A stretch of 32,821 nt of DNA from an uncultured Acidobacteriota bacterium (GCA_902825985.1 CADEDC010000064.1:1-32821); one strand, 5' to 3'; positions 7,647 through 17,596 are shown, counted from the stretch's first letter. Numbers and translations are program-made. Notes: a model not told the origin generated them from the sequence alone.

Positions 7647-8378
7647 ATGGACGGCCAGCCCCCATCGCTCGAACCCAACCTGTCGTGGCCTGCGGCCCCG
7701 GAGCGCGCCGATCAGGCGTCCGTCGGTCAGCCGCCGTCTCCCGCCGACATGTCGGCCGCCGGCGCTGTCAGCGGCATGGAGGTCGCCGAGGTGGCCGACC
7801 GCCGGAGCGACGACCCGACCGCCGCCGATCCGCCGGCCGACGCCCGGACCGACGATGCGTGGAAGCAGCGCCGCCAGGAATTGATGGGCGGCGTCCAGAC
7901 CTTGTTGTCGGCAGCGGTGTACGCGACGCTCATCGTGACGTTCGGCTTCCAGGTCGCACGGGTCGACGGCCGCAGCATGGCACCGACGCTCGAGGATCAC
8001 GACCGCCTCATCGTGAACAAGCTCGTCTACGAAATCGGCGATCCGCGGCCCGGCGACATCGTCATGTTGTACTACCCGATCAATCCCGAGAAGATGTTCG
8101 TGAAGCGGGTGATCGCGCAGGAGAACGACACGGTACGGATCGTCGACGGCCGGGTCTACGTCAACGATGTCGCACTGCACGACGATTACGTGCCCGAGGA
8201 GTTTCGCAGTCACGACGACTGGGGCCCCATCACCGTGCAGCAGGGTTACTACTTCGTCATGGGCGACCATCGGAACAACAGCTCCGACAGCCGCCACTGG
8301 GGCCAGGTGCCCAAGAAATACATCGTGGGCAAGGTCAAGGTTCGCTGGTGGCCGCTGCAGGAAGCCCGGATCTTCTGA
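7647..8378 (+). CDS. lepB: Signal peptidase I
   Basis: A 243-residue membrane serine protease of the S26 family that cleaves signal peptides at the outer face of the inner membrane. An 80-residue acidic, Pro/Ala-rich cytoplasmic extension precedes one transmembrane segment (about 82-103). Catalytic Ser110 is in VDGRSMAPTL and the general-base Lys153 in MFVKRVIA; box E GDHRNNSSDSRHWG is at 206-219. The N-terminal extension is longer than in most single-TM signal peptidases. No good Shine-Dalgarno is present before the ATG at 7647. The PilZ gene follows after 48 bases. Several downstream genes encode exported proteins that would be its substrates. Confidence 0.93.
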   Translation: MDGQPPSLEPNLSWPAAPERADQASVGQPPSPADMSAAGAVSGMEVAEVADRRSDDPTAADPPADARTDDAWKQRRQELMGGVQTLLSAAVYATLIVTFGFQVARVDGRSMAPTLEDHDRLIVNKLVYEIGDPRPGDIVMLYYPINPEKMFVKRVIAQENDTVRIVDGRVYVNDVALHDDYVPEEFRSHDDWGPITVQQGYYFVMGDHRNNSSDSRHWGQVPKKYIVGKVKVRWWPLQEARIF

Positions 8379-8414
8379 CACTGCGTCAGGACGCCCTCAC
8401 ATCACCGCAGATTT

Positions 8415-8420
8415 CATACT
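8415..8420 (+). promoter_or_regulatory. Candidate -10 element giving a leaderless PilZ-gene message
   Basis: CATACT (4 of 6 to TATAAT) is followed by six bases and the GTG at 8427. No Shine-Dalgarno is visible. The spacing equals that at the chlorite dismutase-like gene and at the cystathionine gamma-synthase gene. Confidence 0.3.
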
Positions 8421-8426
8421 GACGCC

Positions 8427-9089
8427 GTGACTCCTCCAACGTGCACCGTGCTGATCGGGGCGGCCGAACTCCTGCCCCACCTGAAGGATCGTACCGGCAG
8501 CGACCCGGGTGAACTGCTCGAGTTCACCGACGTCGACGCGTTGCGCGCCCTCGAGGCGATTACCGAACGCCGGCCCGGGGTCGTCGCGATCGAGAAGGAC
8601 TTCGCCGCAACGCCGCGCGGTTCGGCGCTCATCAACCGCATCAAGGCCGACCCGTCGCTGACGCAGTCGGAGATCCGCATCGTGTCGCAGACGGCCGACC
8701 CGGTGAAGGTGACGAAGGGGAAGGCGACCGAAGCGGCCGCCGCCCCGGCGCAACCGCCGGCGCCGCTCGATCAGCGCGGCACGCGACGGTCGCCGCGCTT
8801 CCGCATCGTGGGTCAGGTGGAGGTGCTGGTGGACGGCAACCTGGCGATGCTGGTCGACCTGTCGGCGATCGGCGCCCAGGTGCTGTCGCCGACGGTGCTG
8901 AAGCCCAACCAGCGCCTGCGGATGGCGCTCTCCGACGAACACAGTTCGGTGCGGTTCAACGCCAGCGTCGCCTGGGCCTCGTTCGAGATTCCGAAGAATA
9001 CGACGCCGCGTTATCGCGCCGGCATCGAGTTCATCGACGCCGACAAGGCCGCGGTCAACGCCTACCTCGCGCGGCACAAGCAGAGCTGA
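8427..9089 (+). CDS. PilZ-domain protein (probable c-di-GMP effector)
   Basis: A 220-residue soluble protein from a GTG start. Residues 1-95 look like a degenerate receiver-type alpha/beta domain (TVLIGAAELL, ALEAITERRPGVVAIEKDF, RIVSQTADPVKVTKGK). An Ala/Pro linker follows, then a PilZ domain (about 117-215) with both c-di-GMP motifs: RRSPR (RxxxR, residues 120-124) and DLSAIGA (D/NxSxxG, residues 144-150). It therefore probably binds c-di-GMP and alters its conformation or partner; the output is unknown. It lies 48 bases after lepB and converges with purA, ending 10 bases from that gene's stop. Confidence 0.85.
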   Translation: MTPPTCTVLIGAAELLPHLKDRTGSDPGELLEFTDVDALRALEAITERRPGVVAIEKDFAATPRGSALINRIKADPSLTQSEIRIVSQTADPVKVTKGKATEAAAAPAQPPAPLDQRGTRRSPRFRIVGQVEVLVDGNLAMLVDLSAIGAQVLSPTVLKPNQRLRMALSDEHSSVRFNASVAWASFEIPKNTTPRYRAGIEFIDADKAAVNAYLARHKQS

Positions 9090-9099
9090 GACCGCCGGT

Positions 9100-10783
<1,684 letters not shown>

Positions 10784-11956
10784 ATGATGACTCCGCGCAC
10801 ACCAGTCGTTCGTCGTCTGCTCGGCGCGCTCGACGCTTCGCCGTCGCGCATTCCGGTCCTGCTCGGAGGCTGCGGCAGCGGCCGGACGACATTGCTGCGG
10901 CAGCTGCACGAACGCCTCGGACGCACCTCGGCGCAGCCGATCGACGTCGGGCGCACGGCGACGACGCCCGAACGCTTCCATCAGGCGATCGGCGTCACGT
11001 CGCCGTTTCCAGGACTCGACACGCCGCATCCCGGCGCGCGCGCCGCCTTCGACGCAACGCTGCACTACCTGACGACGGCGCGGGCGGCGAACGGCGGTCC
11101 GGCGACGTTCCTGCTCGACGAATTCCTGGAGTTGCGGACGTTCGAGAGTTTCCCCGGCCTGCGCCGGGTGCAGCACGAGTTCATCGATACCCTGACCGCC
11201 AGTCCGAACCGTTTCGTCCTGAGCAGCCGCTACACCGCGCGGACCCTGCGGCTGCTGCGCGACCGCCCGAGCCGTTTCGAAGTGATTCACCTCCCTGCCC
11301 TCTCGGTCGAGGACACCTTCGACATGCTGGGGCCGGTCGCGGCCGGCCTGAGCGCCGGCGACGGCCACGGCGGTCCGGACGGTCACGACACCGACTTTCT
11401 CGCCCGCACCGTGCTGGCGCTCGGCGACGGCCGCACCTCCTACGTCCGCGCCATCATCGACGAACTCGAGACGATGCGCGAGCACGGCGGCGGCGACGCA
11501 ATCAGCGCGCTGGCCTCGCAGTTGGCGCCGGGGGCGCGGCTCGCCCGCCTGTGCGAGTACAGCTACGAGTTGCGCCTCCATCGCGCGCGCGGCTACGGCG
11601 CCTTGAAGGCGATCCTGGAAATCCTCGGCGAGGACGAAGGCTTGACGCTCACCGAGATTTCGCATCGGCTGCAGCGCACGCCGGGCTCGACGAAGGACTA
11701 TCTGTCGTGGCTCGAGGACGTCGACCTCGTCACCTCGCGCCAGAAGCGCTACAGCTTCACCGACCCGCTGCTGCGCGTCTGGGTGCGCCTGCACTGCCGC
11801 TGCACCGCGCCGACCGACGACGACATCGCGCGCGAGGTGCACCGCTACGCGCTGCCCCGGCTGCCGCAGTCAGAGCCGGCGCTGGTCATGGCCGCGGCGG
11901 GTGCCGGGCCGACCGACGACGACAAGAAGGCCTGGGGCATCATCGAGATCGACTGA
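10784..11956 (+). CDS. AAA-like ATP-binding protein with C-terminal winged helix
   Basis: A 390-residue protein. The N-terminal nucleotide-binding domain has GGCGSGRTTLL (residues 28-38) as Walker A, with Arg34 where Lys is normal, and TFLLDEF (109-115) as Walker B with Asp113-Glu114. SSRYTARTL at about 146-154 is a plausible sensor-1 strand. The C-terminal part (about 270-350: LKAILEILGEDEGLTLTEIS, then STKDYLSWLEDVDLV, FTDPLLRVWVRL) resembles the winged helix of the archaeal-type (Pfam ATPase_2-like) STAND/MNS ATPases. GGAGG at 10774-10778 serves the ATG at 10784 or the adjacent one at 10787. Function is unknown; it converges with the RNase III gene. Confidence 0.7.
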   Translation: MMTPRTPVVRRLLGALDASPSRIPVLLGGCGSGRTTLLRQLHERLGRTSAQPIDVGRTATTPERFHQAIGVTSPFPGLDTPHPGARAAFDATLHYLTTARAANGGPATFLLDEFLELRTFESFPGLRRVQHEFIDTLTASPNRFVLSSRYTARTLRLLRDRPSRFEVIHLPALSVEDTFDMLGPVAAGLSAGDGHGGPDGHDTDFLARTVLALGDGRTSYVRAIIDELETMREHGGGDAISALASQLAPGARLARLCEYSYELRLHRARGYGALKAILEILGEDEGLTLTEISHRLQRTPGSTKDYLSWLEDVDLVTSRQKRYSFTDPLLRVWVRLHCRCTAPTDDDIAREVHRYALPRLPQSEPALVMAAAGAGPTDDDKKAWGIIEID

Positions 11957-11957
11957 C

Positions 11958-11971
11958 CGGCGGGCCCGCCG
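11958..11971. terminator. Palindrome between convergent ATPase and RNase III genes
   Basis: CGGCGGGCCCGCCG is a perfect 14-bp palindrome starting one base after the ATPase stop codon. It could terminate both directions, but lacks T-tracts. Confidence 0.35.
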
Positions 11972-11997
11972 CGCAGCGGTCGGTCGCTCGTCCGGCC

Positions 11998-12966
11998 TCA
12001 CTCCCCGCCGCCGGCCGGCGGCGCATCACCGGCCGACAACCGCTCCAGCGCCAGCCGTGCCGCCTGCTGCTCCGCCTCCTTCTTGCTCGGCCCCACCGCC
12101 TGCGCGACCGCGGTGCCGCCGACGATCAGCTCCACCTGGAACTGCTTGCGATGATCCGGGCCGACCGTGCCGCTCAGGCGGTACTCCGGCAGCGGACGGT
12201 CGCGCGACTGCAGGAACTCCTGGAGCGCCGACTTGTAGTCGCCACCGACGACGCCGTGGGCCCGCACCTGCGCCAGCATCGCCGCAAACTCCCGCTGGAC
12301 GAAGGCGCGGGCCTGCTCGATGCCGCCATCCAGGTAGATCGCCGCAATCAGCGCTTCGTACGCGTCGGCCAGCAGCGCCTGTTTCTGTCGGCCGCCGGTC
12401 TTCTCCTCGCCGCGGCCGAGCAGCAGCTGATCGCCGAGCGCCAGATGCTCCGCCCGCCTGGCCAGCGTCGCCGTCGACACCAGGCTCGCCTTCACCTTCG
12501 ACTTCTGCCCTTCGTCGAACTGTGGGAACTCGCGGAACAGCAGATCGGCGACGATGAAGCCGAGGACGGCGTCGCCGAGAAACTCCAGCGACTCGTTGTC
12601 GCGGACCCCGCCGCTGACGTCTTCGTTGGCCCGCGAGGTGTGGGTCATCGCGTGTTCCAGCAGTCCGCGATCGCGGAAGCGATAGTCGATGGCGCGCTGC
12701 AGGTCCTCGAATTCGTCGCGGATCCGCACCAGCTGCCCGCTTGGCACATCGTGGCGGTGGGTCTCGATGATCTGCCGGGCGTCGTCGGCGTCGGCGGCAG
12801 TCACCGAGATGCGCACCTCGCCGAGGTCGTTGACCGAGAGCGGGAAGACGGCATGGCTGACGTCGGACGACACCAGCGAGCGGACGCCGTGCGCATCGAG
12901 CAGGCTGCGCACGATGCTCGCTTCGACGTCCGAATGGGTGCGAAAGATGATGACGAGCGGGTTCAT
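11998..12966 (-). CDS. rnc: Ribonuclease III with N-terminal DUF2007-like domain
   Basis: A 322-residue protein in one frame. Residues 1-72 (VIIFRTHSDVEASIVRSLLD, GVRSLVSSDV, LGEVRISVTAADADDARQII) resemble DUF2007, a small putative signal-transducing domain. Residues 85-225 are the RNase III domain: NESLEFLGDAVLGF at 124-137 (Glu125, Glu128, Asp132) and LLADAYEALIAAIYLDGG at 198-215 (Asp201, Glu204). Residues 243-310 are a double-stranded RNA-binding domain. It processes rRNA and other structured RNA. The ATG at 12966 overlaps the phosphatase stop in an ATGA, indicating translational coupling. An internal GTG (residue 80) could give a normal-length RNase III of 243 residues, but its ribosome-binding site is poor. 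Confidence 0.88.
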   Translation of the reverse strand: MNPLVIIFRTHSDVEASIVRSLLDAHGVRSLVSSDVSHAVFPLSVNDLGEVRISVTAADADDARQIIETHRHDVPSGQLVRIRDEFEDLQRAIDYRFRDRGLLEHAMTHTSRANEDVSGGVRDNESLEFLGDAVLGFIVADLLFREFPQFDEGQKSKVKASLVSTATLARRAEHLALGDQLLLGRGEEKTGGRQKQALLADAYEALIAAIYLDGGIEQARAFVQREFAAMLAQVRAHGVVGGDYKSALQEFLQSRDRPLPEYRLSGTVGPDHRKQFQVELIVGGTAVAQAVGPSKKEAEQQAARLALERLSAGDAPPAGGGE

Positions 12967-15209
12967 GCCGGCTCCGCTCCGGCGAACGCCGCCTCGGCGT
13001 CGCACGCCGGGTCGTCCGTCAGCACCGGCAGGGCATCCACCTTGAGCAGGATCATGGTCATGTCGTCGTGTTGAGGGGCGCCGCCGACGAACGCCTCGAT
13101 CTCGCGCAGCATCCGCTCGCGCAGCTCGCCGCACGGCAGGTGGGCATGCTCCTCGATGATCCGGCCGAGGCGCTGCTCGCCGAAGCAGTCGTCCTGCGGA
13201 TTCATCGCCTCGCTCATGCCGTCCGTGTAGAGCAGGTAGACATCGCCGCTGCGCAACCGGATCGTCTGCTCCTGCAGCAGCCGTTCGAACAGCGTGCCGT
13301 CGTCGATCTTCAGGCCAAGCACCAGGCCGTCGGGCGCGAGCAGCTGGACGCTCCGGTCGCCGGCCGGCTCGCCGCCCGGCAGGTAGAGCAGCGGCGTGTG
13401 CCCGGCTCGGGCAAAGGTCAGCGTCCGCCGCTGCAGGTCGATGACGGCGTAGGTCATCGTGATGAAGCTGCGGGCGTCGAGGTGCGCCGCGATGAGCCGG
13501 TTGGCCATGATCAGCAGCTCGCGCGGCGAGCCGTAGGTCTGGCTGAGCGACAGCATCAGCCCCTTGAGCTCCGCCATGTACAGCGCCGCCGACGTCCCCT
13601 TGCCGGCGACGTCGGCGATGAGGAAGCCGAGCCGATGCTCGTCGAGCGGCAGGAAGTCGTAGTAGTCGCCGCCCACCTCGCGCGCCGGGACGCAGAGCGC
13701 CGTAATCGACAAGCCGGGTATCGAGGCCGGCGCCTGCGGCAGCAGCGACATCTGGATTTCGTGGGCGATGCGCAGTTCCTCTTCCATCCGCTTCTTCTCG
13801 TTCGCCTCGAGCAGCAGCTTCTCGATGCTGCCGGTCATCGAGTTGAACGATTCGGCCAGTGCGCCGAGCTGATCGCGGGCCGTCACCGCGATGCGATGCG
13901 CGAAGTCGCCCTGCTGCACGCGGATGGTGCCGGCGAACAGTTCGTGGACCGAGCCGGTGATCGACCGCGCCAGCGTCATGCCCATGAAGATCGCCACCGC
14001 CTGGATGAACAGGAAGAGCAGGCCGACGACCAGCAGGCCGATGAGGTACGCCCGCCCGAGACTGATGCCCGACACCGAGCCTTGCGCGTCGACGAGCCGG
14101 GTGTACAGGCGGCCGATGTTCAGCTGCATCGACACCTGCAGCGTACCGGTCGCACCGGTCGTCCAATCGCGGTGGGAGAAGAAGCTCACGGTCGTCTGCG
14201 GCACCGCCGGTGCCGCCTGGTCGGCGGCCGGCCCGTCGGCGACCGCCCGCCCCTCCAGCGTGCCCGCCTCGCCGGACACCAGCTGCACGTCGGTGAGATC
14301 GACCGAGGTGTCCTCACGCAGTCGCGCCTGTACCACCTCGTCGATCGGCACGTCGACGACCGCCGCGTAGCCGCTCGGCACACCCTGCGGCAAGGCGACG
14401 GCGCGCACCACGAGGCGAATGTCGCGAGCGCCGCCGGCGCCGCCCACCCGGTACGGGATGACGCCGGCAAAGCCTTCACACGGAACCCACTCCGGCACGT
14501 CGCGCGGCGGATCCAGGTGCGCCCAGGGTCCGGCCGAGAGTGCCGGGAGCGGCCGTCCGGTGCGCCCGCCGCCGCGGCGAGCCGCGACGTCGCCGCACGC
14601 CGCGCTCATCGGAATGACGACGACGGAGGCGCCGGGCGTGTCGCGCGCCAGCGTCGCCTGCCGTCGCGCGAGAATCTCGCTCACGTCCCGGCCCTCGGCC
14701 AGACGGGCTTCGAGCGCCGTCGCGTCGGCCATCGCCAACGCACGCTCGCTCATCTCGCGCAGCCGATTCTGCACGAGGTATGAGCTGACGTTGGAGAACA
14801 GCATGTAGCCGCCGAGCAGGAAGAAGGTGACGATGAGCAGGGCCGGAATGGCGCCAATGAAGATGTACGAGATGATGAGCTTGCGGCGCACCCGCCACAG
14901 CAACCGGCGTCGCGCCGCCACGACGCCCATCCAGAGGAAGTAGGCGCCGCCGACCGCGATCGCGACCGATCCCGTGGTATCGAGCAGGTTGAGGAGGCCG
15001 CCGCCGCCCAGGCCCAGCGTGCCGATGAGCACGAGCAGCTTCAACAGGAGGCCGGCGACGAGGATGCGACCGCCGATCGTCTGCCGCACCTGTGCCGCCA
15101 GCGTGCGCCGCGATCCCCCCGCGTCGAGCCGCGCCGCGTGCAGCGAGCGCGGCGGACGAACGGCGTCGGGGGGAATCTCAGGCGTCAACGGCCGGCGGTC
15201 GCGGGGCAT
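12963..15209 (-). CDS. Membrane-bound SpoIIE/RsbU-type serine phosphatase with HAMP domain
   Basis: A 748-residue signalling protein. Three hydrophobic segments (about 48-70, 78-97 and 110-135) are followed by a large extracytoplasmic region (about 140-390) and another TM (about 395-422). A HAMP domain (LARSITGSVHELFAGTIRVQ onward) and a short coiled coil lead to EEELRIAHEIQMSLLPQ, the usual entry to a SpoIIE PP2C domain. That domain (about 510-735) has VGGDYYDF, IADVAGKGTSAALYMAELKG, LYTDGMSEAMN and QHDDMTMILLK, with the metal-binding Asp residues intact. Such proteins usually dephosphorylate anti-sigma-factor antagonists; no antagonist gene is nearby. It is coupled by a 4-base overlap to the RNase III gene. 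Confidence 0.9.
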   Translation of the reverse strand: MPRDRRPLTPEIPPDAVRPPRSLHAARLDAGGSRRTLAAQVRQTIGGRILVAGLLLKLLVLIGTLGLGGGGLLNLLDTTGSVAIAVGGAYFLWMGVVAARRRLLWRVRRKLIISYIFIGAIPALLIVTFFLLGGYMLFSNVSSYLVQNRLREMSERALAMADATALEARLAEGRDVSEILARRQATLARDTPGASVVVIPMSAACGDVAARRGGGRTGRPLPALSAGPWAHLDPPRDVPEWVPCEGFAGVIPYRVGGAGGARDIRLVVRAVALPQGVPSGYAAVVDVPIDEVVQARLREDTSVDLTDVQLVSGEAGTLEGRAVADGPAADQAAPAVPQTTVSFFSHRDWTTGATGTLQVSMQLNIGRLYTRLVDAQGSVSGISLGRAYLIGLLVVGLLFLFIQAVAIFMGMTLARSITGSVHELFAGTIRVQQGDFAHRIAVTARDQLGALAESFNSMTGSIEKLLLEANEKKRMEEELRIAHEIQMSLLPQAPASIPGLSITALCVPAREVGGDYYDFLPLDEHRLGFLIADVAGKGTSAALYMAELKGLMLSLSQTYGSPRELLIMANRLIAAHLDARSFITMTYAVIDLQRRTLTFARAGHTPLLYLPGGEPAGDRSVQLLAPDGLVLGLKIDDGTLFERLLQEQTIRLRSGDVYLLYTDGMSEAMNPQDDCFGEQRLGRIIEEHAHLPCGELRERMLREIEAFVGGAPQHDDMTMILLKVDALPVLTDDPACDAEAAFAGAEPA

Positions 15210-15226
15210 AGGGGTTTACTTCGCGA

Positions 15227-15233
15227 TATTATC
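15227..15233. promoter_or_regulatory. Overlapping divergent -10 elements for the phosphatase and metB-like genes
   Basis: Only 29 bases separate the start codons. The 11-base dyad CGATATTATCG (15224-15234) holds TATTAT on the plus strand (15227-15232), six bases before the GTG at 15239, and GATAAT on the minus strand (15233-15228), 18 bases before the ATG at 15209. The -35 regions would lie inside the opposing genes; none is convincing. Confidence 0.45.
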
Positions 15234-15238
15234 GAATC

Positions 15239-16396
15239 GTGAAGCTCAACGCGAACGCGCGATTCGCCACCAAGTGCCTGCACGCCGGCCAGGAGCCGGA
15301 CCCGTCGACCGGCGCCATCATCACGCCGATCTTCCAGACCTCCACCTACGTGCAGGACGGGCTCGGCCAGCACAAGGGGTTCGAGTACGCCCGCACGCAG
15401 AACCCGACGCGCGAGGCGCTCGAGCGCAACGTCGCCGCGATCGAGTCCGGCGTCGAGGGCTTCGCCTTCGCGTCCGGCATGGCGGCGATTGCCGCCGTCT
15501 CGACGATGCTCGCCGCCGGCGATCACGTCATCGTGTCTGACAACGTCTACGGCGGCACGTTCCGGCTGTTCGACAAGGTGCTGCGCAAGTACCAGCTCAC
15601 CTTCACCTACGTGAACATGGCGGATCTCGACGGCCTGACGCGGGCCTTCACGCCGTCGACCCGGCTGGTGTTCGCGGAAACCCCGACGAATCCGCTGATG
15701 CGCCTCATCGACCTGGCGGCGGCCGCCGACATCACGCATCGCCACGGTGCGAAGTTCGTTGTCGACAACACGTTTGCCAGCCCATGCCTGCAGCAGCCGC
15801 TGACGCTGGGCGCCGACCTCGTCCTGCACAGCACGACGAAGTACCTCAACGGCCACAGCGACAGCGTCGGCGGCATCGTGGTCGCGACACACGCCGTGGA
15901 CATCGAGTGGCTGCGTTTCGTCCAGAACGCGCAGGGAGCGATCCTGTCGCCGTTCGATTCGTGGCTGGTGCTCCGCGGCACCAAGACGCTGCCGCTGCGG
16001 ATGGCGCAGCACAACATCAACGGACAGGCACTCGCCGAGTTCCTTGCCGGCCAGCCGGGGATTCGGGCGGTGCACTACCCCGGCCTGCCGAGCCATCCGC
16101 AACACGAACTGGCGCGGCGCCAGATGCGCGGCTTCGGCGGCATGCTGTCGTTCGAAACCGGCTCGCTCGAGAACGCCAGGACCGTGCTGAATGCCGTGCG
16201 GCTGATGGCGCTGGCGGAAAGCCTCGGCGGCGTCGAGACGCTCATTTCGCACCCGGCGACGATGACCCACGCATCGGTGCCGGTGGACGAACGCAACGCG
16301 CTGGGAATTACCGACGGCCTCGTCCGCATCTCGGCCGGGGTCGAAGACATCGACGACCTGATCGAGGACCTGGCGCAGGCGCTCGACCGCCTGTAG
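15239..16396 (+). CDS. PLP-dependent cystathionine gamma-synthase/lyase family enzyme
   Basis: A 385-residue member of the Cys/Met-metabolism PLP family from a GTG start. Landmarks: TKCLHAGQEPDPSTGAI, then EYARTQNPTR (Tyr50, Arg52, phosphate contacts from the neighbouring subunit), FASGMAAI, VVDNTFASP with the PLP-ring Asp176, and HSTTKYLNGHSD with the Schiff-base Lys201. SLGGVETLISHPATMTHAS near the C-terminus is typical of the family. It could be cystathionine gamma-synthase (MetB), cystathionine lyase or a sulfhydrylase; sequence inspection alone does not decide, though the length and TQNPTR motif favour MetB/MetC-like roles in trans-sulfuration. No Shine-Dalgarno precedes the start, and a -10 lies six bases upstream. 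Confidence 0.88.
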   Translation: MKLNANARFATKCLHAGQEPDPSTGAIITPIFQTSTYVQDGLGQHKGFEYARTQNPTREALERNVAAIESGVEGFAFASGMAAIAAVSTMLAAGDHVIVSDNVYGGTFRLFDKVLRKYQLTFTYVNMADLDGLTRAFTPSTRLVFAETPTNPLMRLIDLAAAADITHRHGAKFVVDNTFASPCLQQPLTLGADLVLHSTTKYLNGHSDSVGGIVVATHAVDIEWLRFVQNAQGAILSPFDSWLVLRGTKTLPLRMAQHNINGQALAEFLAGQPGIRAVHYPGLPSHPQHELARRQMRGFGGMLSFETGSLENARTVLNAVRLMALAESLGGVETLISHPATMTHASVPVDERNALGITDGLVRISAGVEDIDDLIEDLAQALDRL

Positions 16397-16417
16397 CCGC
16401 TCTCGGCGCTCCCGCGG

Positions 16418-16435
16418 GCCGGGGCTCGAGCCGGC
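16418..16435. terminator. Possible hairpin between convergent metB-like and dedA genes
   Basis: GCCGG and CCGGC flank a GGCTCGAGCC palindrome in the 51-base convergent gap. It is GC-rich with no T-tract, so this is a weak call. Confidence 0.3.
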
Positions 16436-16447
16436 GTCGTCCCCAGG

Positions 16448-17107
16448 TCAGGCCGCGCCGGCGACGCCGCCGCGGCGCGAGCGCAGATATTCGAAGAGCG
16501 CCGGCAGGATCGAGACGACGATGATGCCGAGCGCCACCAGCGAGAAGTTCTCCTTCACGACCGGCACGTTGCCGAACGCGTACCCGGCGCCGACGCAGAT
16601 GCCGACCCAGGCGACCGCCCCGACGACGTTGTAGAACCCGAACTTCGAGTAGGTCATCGCACCGGCGCCGGCGACGAACGGCACGAACGTCCGGACGATC
16701 GGCACGAACCGCCCGAGCACCACCGCCTTGCCGCCGTAGCGCTCGAAGAATTCATGGGCCCGGGCCAGGTGATCGCGGTTGAGCAGCCGGTGCCACAGGC
16801 TCGACGCATCATGCGCCGTGAACACGCGGGGGCCGACGGCGCGGCCGATGGCGTAGTTCACTGCGTCGCCCGACACCGCCGCGGCGAGCAGCAACGCGAC
16901 CAGCAGCAGCGGGTTCAGCGCGCCGGCCGCCGCCAGGGCGCCGGCCGCGAACAGCAGCGAGTCGCCCGGCAGGAACGGCGTCACGACCAGGCCGGTCTCG
17001 GCGAAGACGATGGCAAAGATCAGGCCGTAGATCCACGGCCCGTAGGCGGTGGTGACCGCCGCCAGATGCGTATCGAGATGGAGGAAGAGGTCGATCAGGA
17101 TGTCCAT
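16448..17107 (-). CDS. dedA: DedA/SNARE-associated family membrane protein
   Basis: A 219-residue inner-membrane protein of the DedA family (lipid scramblase/flippase-like). Landmarks are FAETGLVVTPFLPGDSLLFAAGAL in the first re-entrant region (quoted in part: ETGLVVTPFLPGDSLLF), GDAVNYAIGRAVG, FFERYGGKAVVLGRFVPIVRT with the conserved Arg residues needed for function, and FVPFVAGAGAMTYSKFGFYN. Several hydrophobic segments follow. The ATG at 17107 is chosen because GAGGGG lies 4-5 bases upstream and the length then matches E. coli YqjA/YghB; an in-frame ATG at 17128 has no ribosome-binding site. CutA is 48 bases upstream in the same direction. Confidence 0.92.
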   Translation of the reverse strand: MDILIDLFLHLDTHLAAVTTAYGPWIYGLIFAIVFAETGLVVTPFLPGDSLLFAAGALAAAGALNPLLLVALLLAAAVSGDAVNYAIGRAVGPRVFTAHDASSLWHRLLNRDHLARAHEFFERYGGKAVVLGRFVPIVRTFVPFVAGAGAMTYSKFGFYNVVGAVAWVGICVGAGYAFGNVPVVKENFSLVALGIIVVSILPALFEYLRSRRGGVAGAA

Positions 17108-17155
17108 GAGGCCCCTCGATTGTCTCATGGGTCACCCGGCGGGCCCGGCGCCGGT

Positions 17156-17485
17156 CTAGGACGACGGCGGCGTGGTTTCGCCCTGTACCCAGGCGCAATA
17201 GGCCGGGCTGCCGTCGGTCGCCGCACAGACGAGGAACTCCGGCAGCTGATAGGGATGCCGCTCCCCGACCAGGGCCTGCACGGCGGCGACACGTGCGCGG
17301 GTGGTCTTGATCACCAGCTGGTGCTCGGTGTCGCGGGTGACCAGGCCTTCCCAGCGATAGATGGAAATCATCGGCGGCAGGATGTTCACACAGGCGGCCA
17401 GCCGCCCGGCGATGAGCGCCTCGGCTATCGCCTCAGCCGACCCGCCGGCCGGCACCGTGGTCAACACGAGGACGATGTCGGTCAT
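17156..17485 (-). CDS. cutA: CutA-family divalent-cation tolerance protein
   Basis: A 109-residue protein with a ferredoxin-like fold that forms PII-like trimers. Landmarks are VLVLTTVPAGGSAEAIAEAL, the strongly conserved GRLAACVNILPPMISIYRWEG, EHQLVIKTTRARV, and HPYQLPEFLVCAATDGSPAYCAWV. Some members bind copper; the in vivo role is unsettled. Length is typical. It starts with ATG at 17485 and probably forms a two-gene unit with dedA. The divergent FtsB-like gene begins 111 bases away. Confidence 0.93.
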   Translation of the reverse strand: MTDIVLVLTTVPAGGSAEAIAEALIAGRLAACVNILPPMISIYRWEGLVTRDTEHQLVIKTTRARVAAVQALVGERHPYQLPEFLVCAATDGSPAYCAWVQGETTPPSS

Positions 17486-17550
17486 ACGGCGTGGTGCGAT
17501 CGTCGGTCGCAGTCGGGACGATTCCGTCGAGAGCTGAACGATACACGGTT

Positions 17551-17579
17551 TTGGGGCTTGTACTGCGCGAAAATCTAAT
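17551..17579 (+). promoter_or_regulatory. Candidate promoter of the FtsB-like gene
   Basis: TTGGGG (17551-17556) and TCTAAT (17574-17579) are separated by exactly 17 bases, in an AT-richer stretch ending 17 bases before the GTG start. The -35 matches only 3 of 6. Confidence 0.4.
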
Positions 17580-17596
17580 GTACTGTGTGAACTCGC

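Noticed and set aside
12005..12023. A second copy of most of the 20-bp palindrome seen at 6651-6670.
   Set aside because: It lies in the RNase III coding region, encodes Ala/Pro/Gly codons and is simple GCC/GGC sequence likely to recur by chance in such a GC-rich genome.
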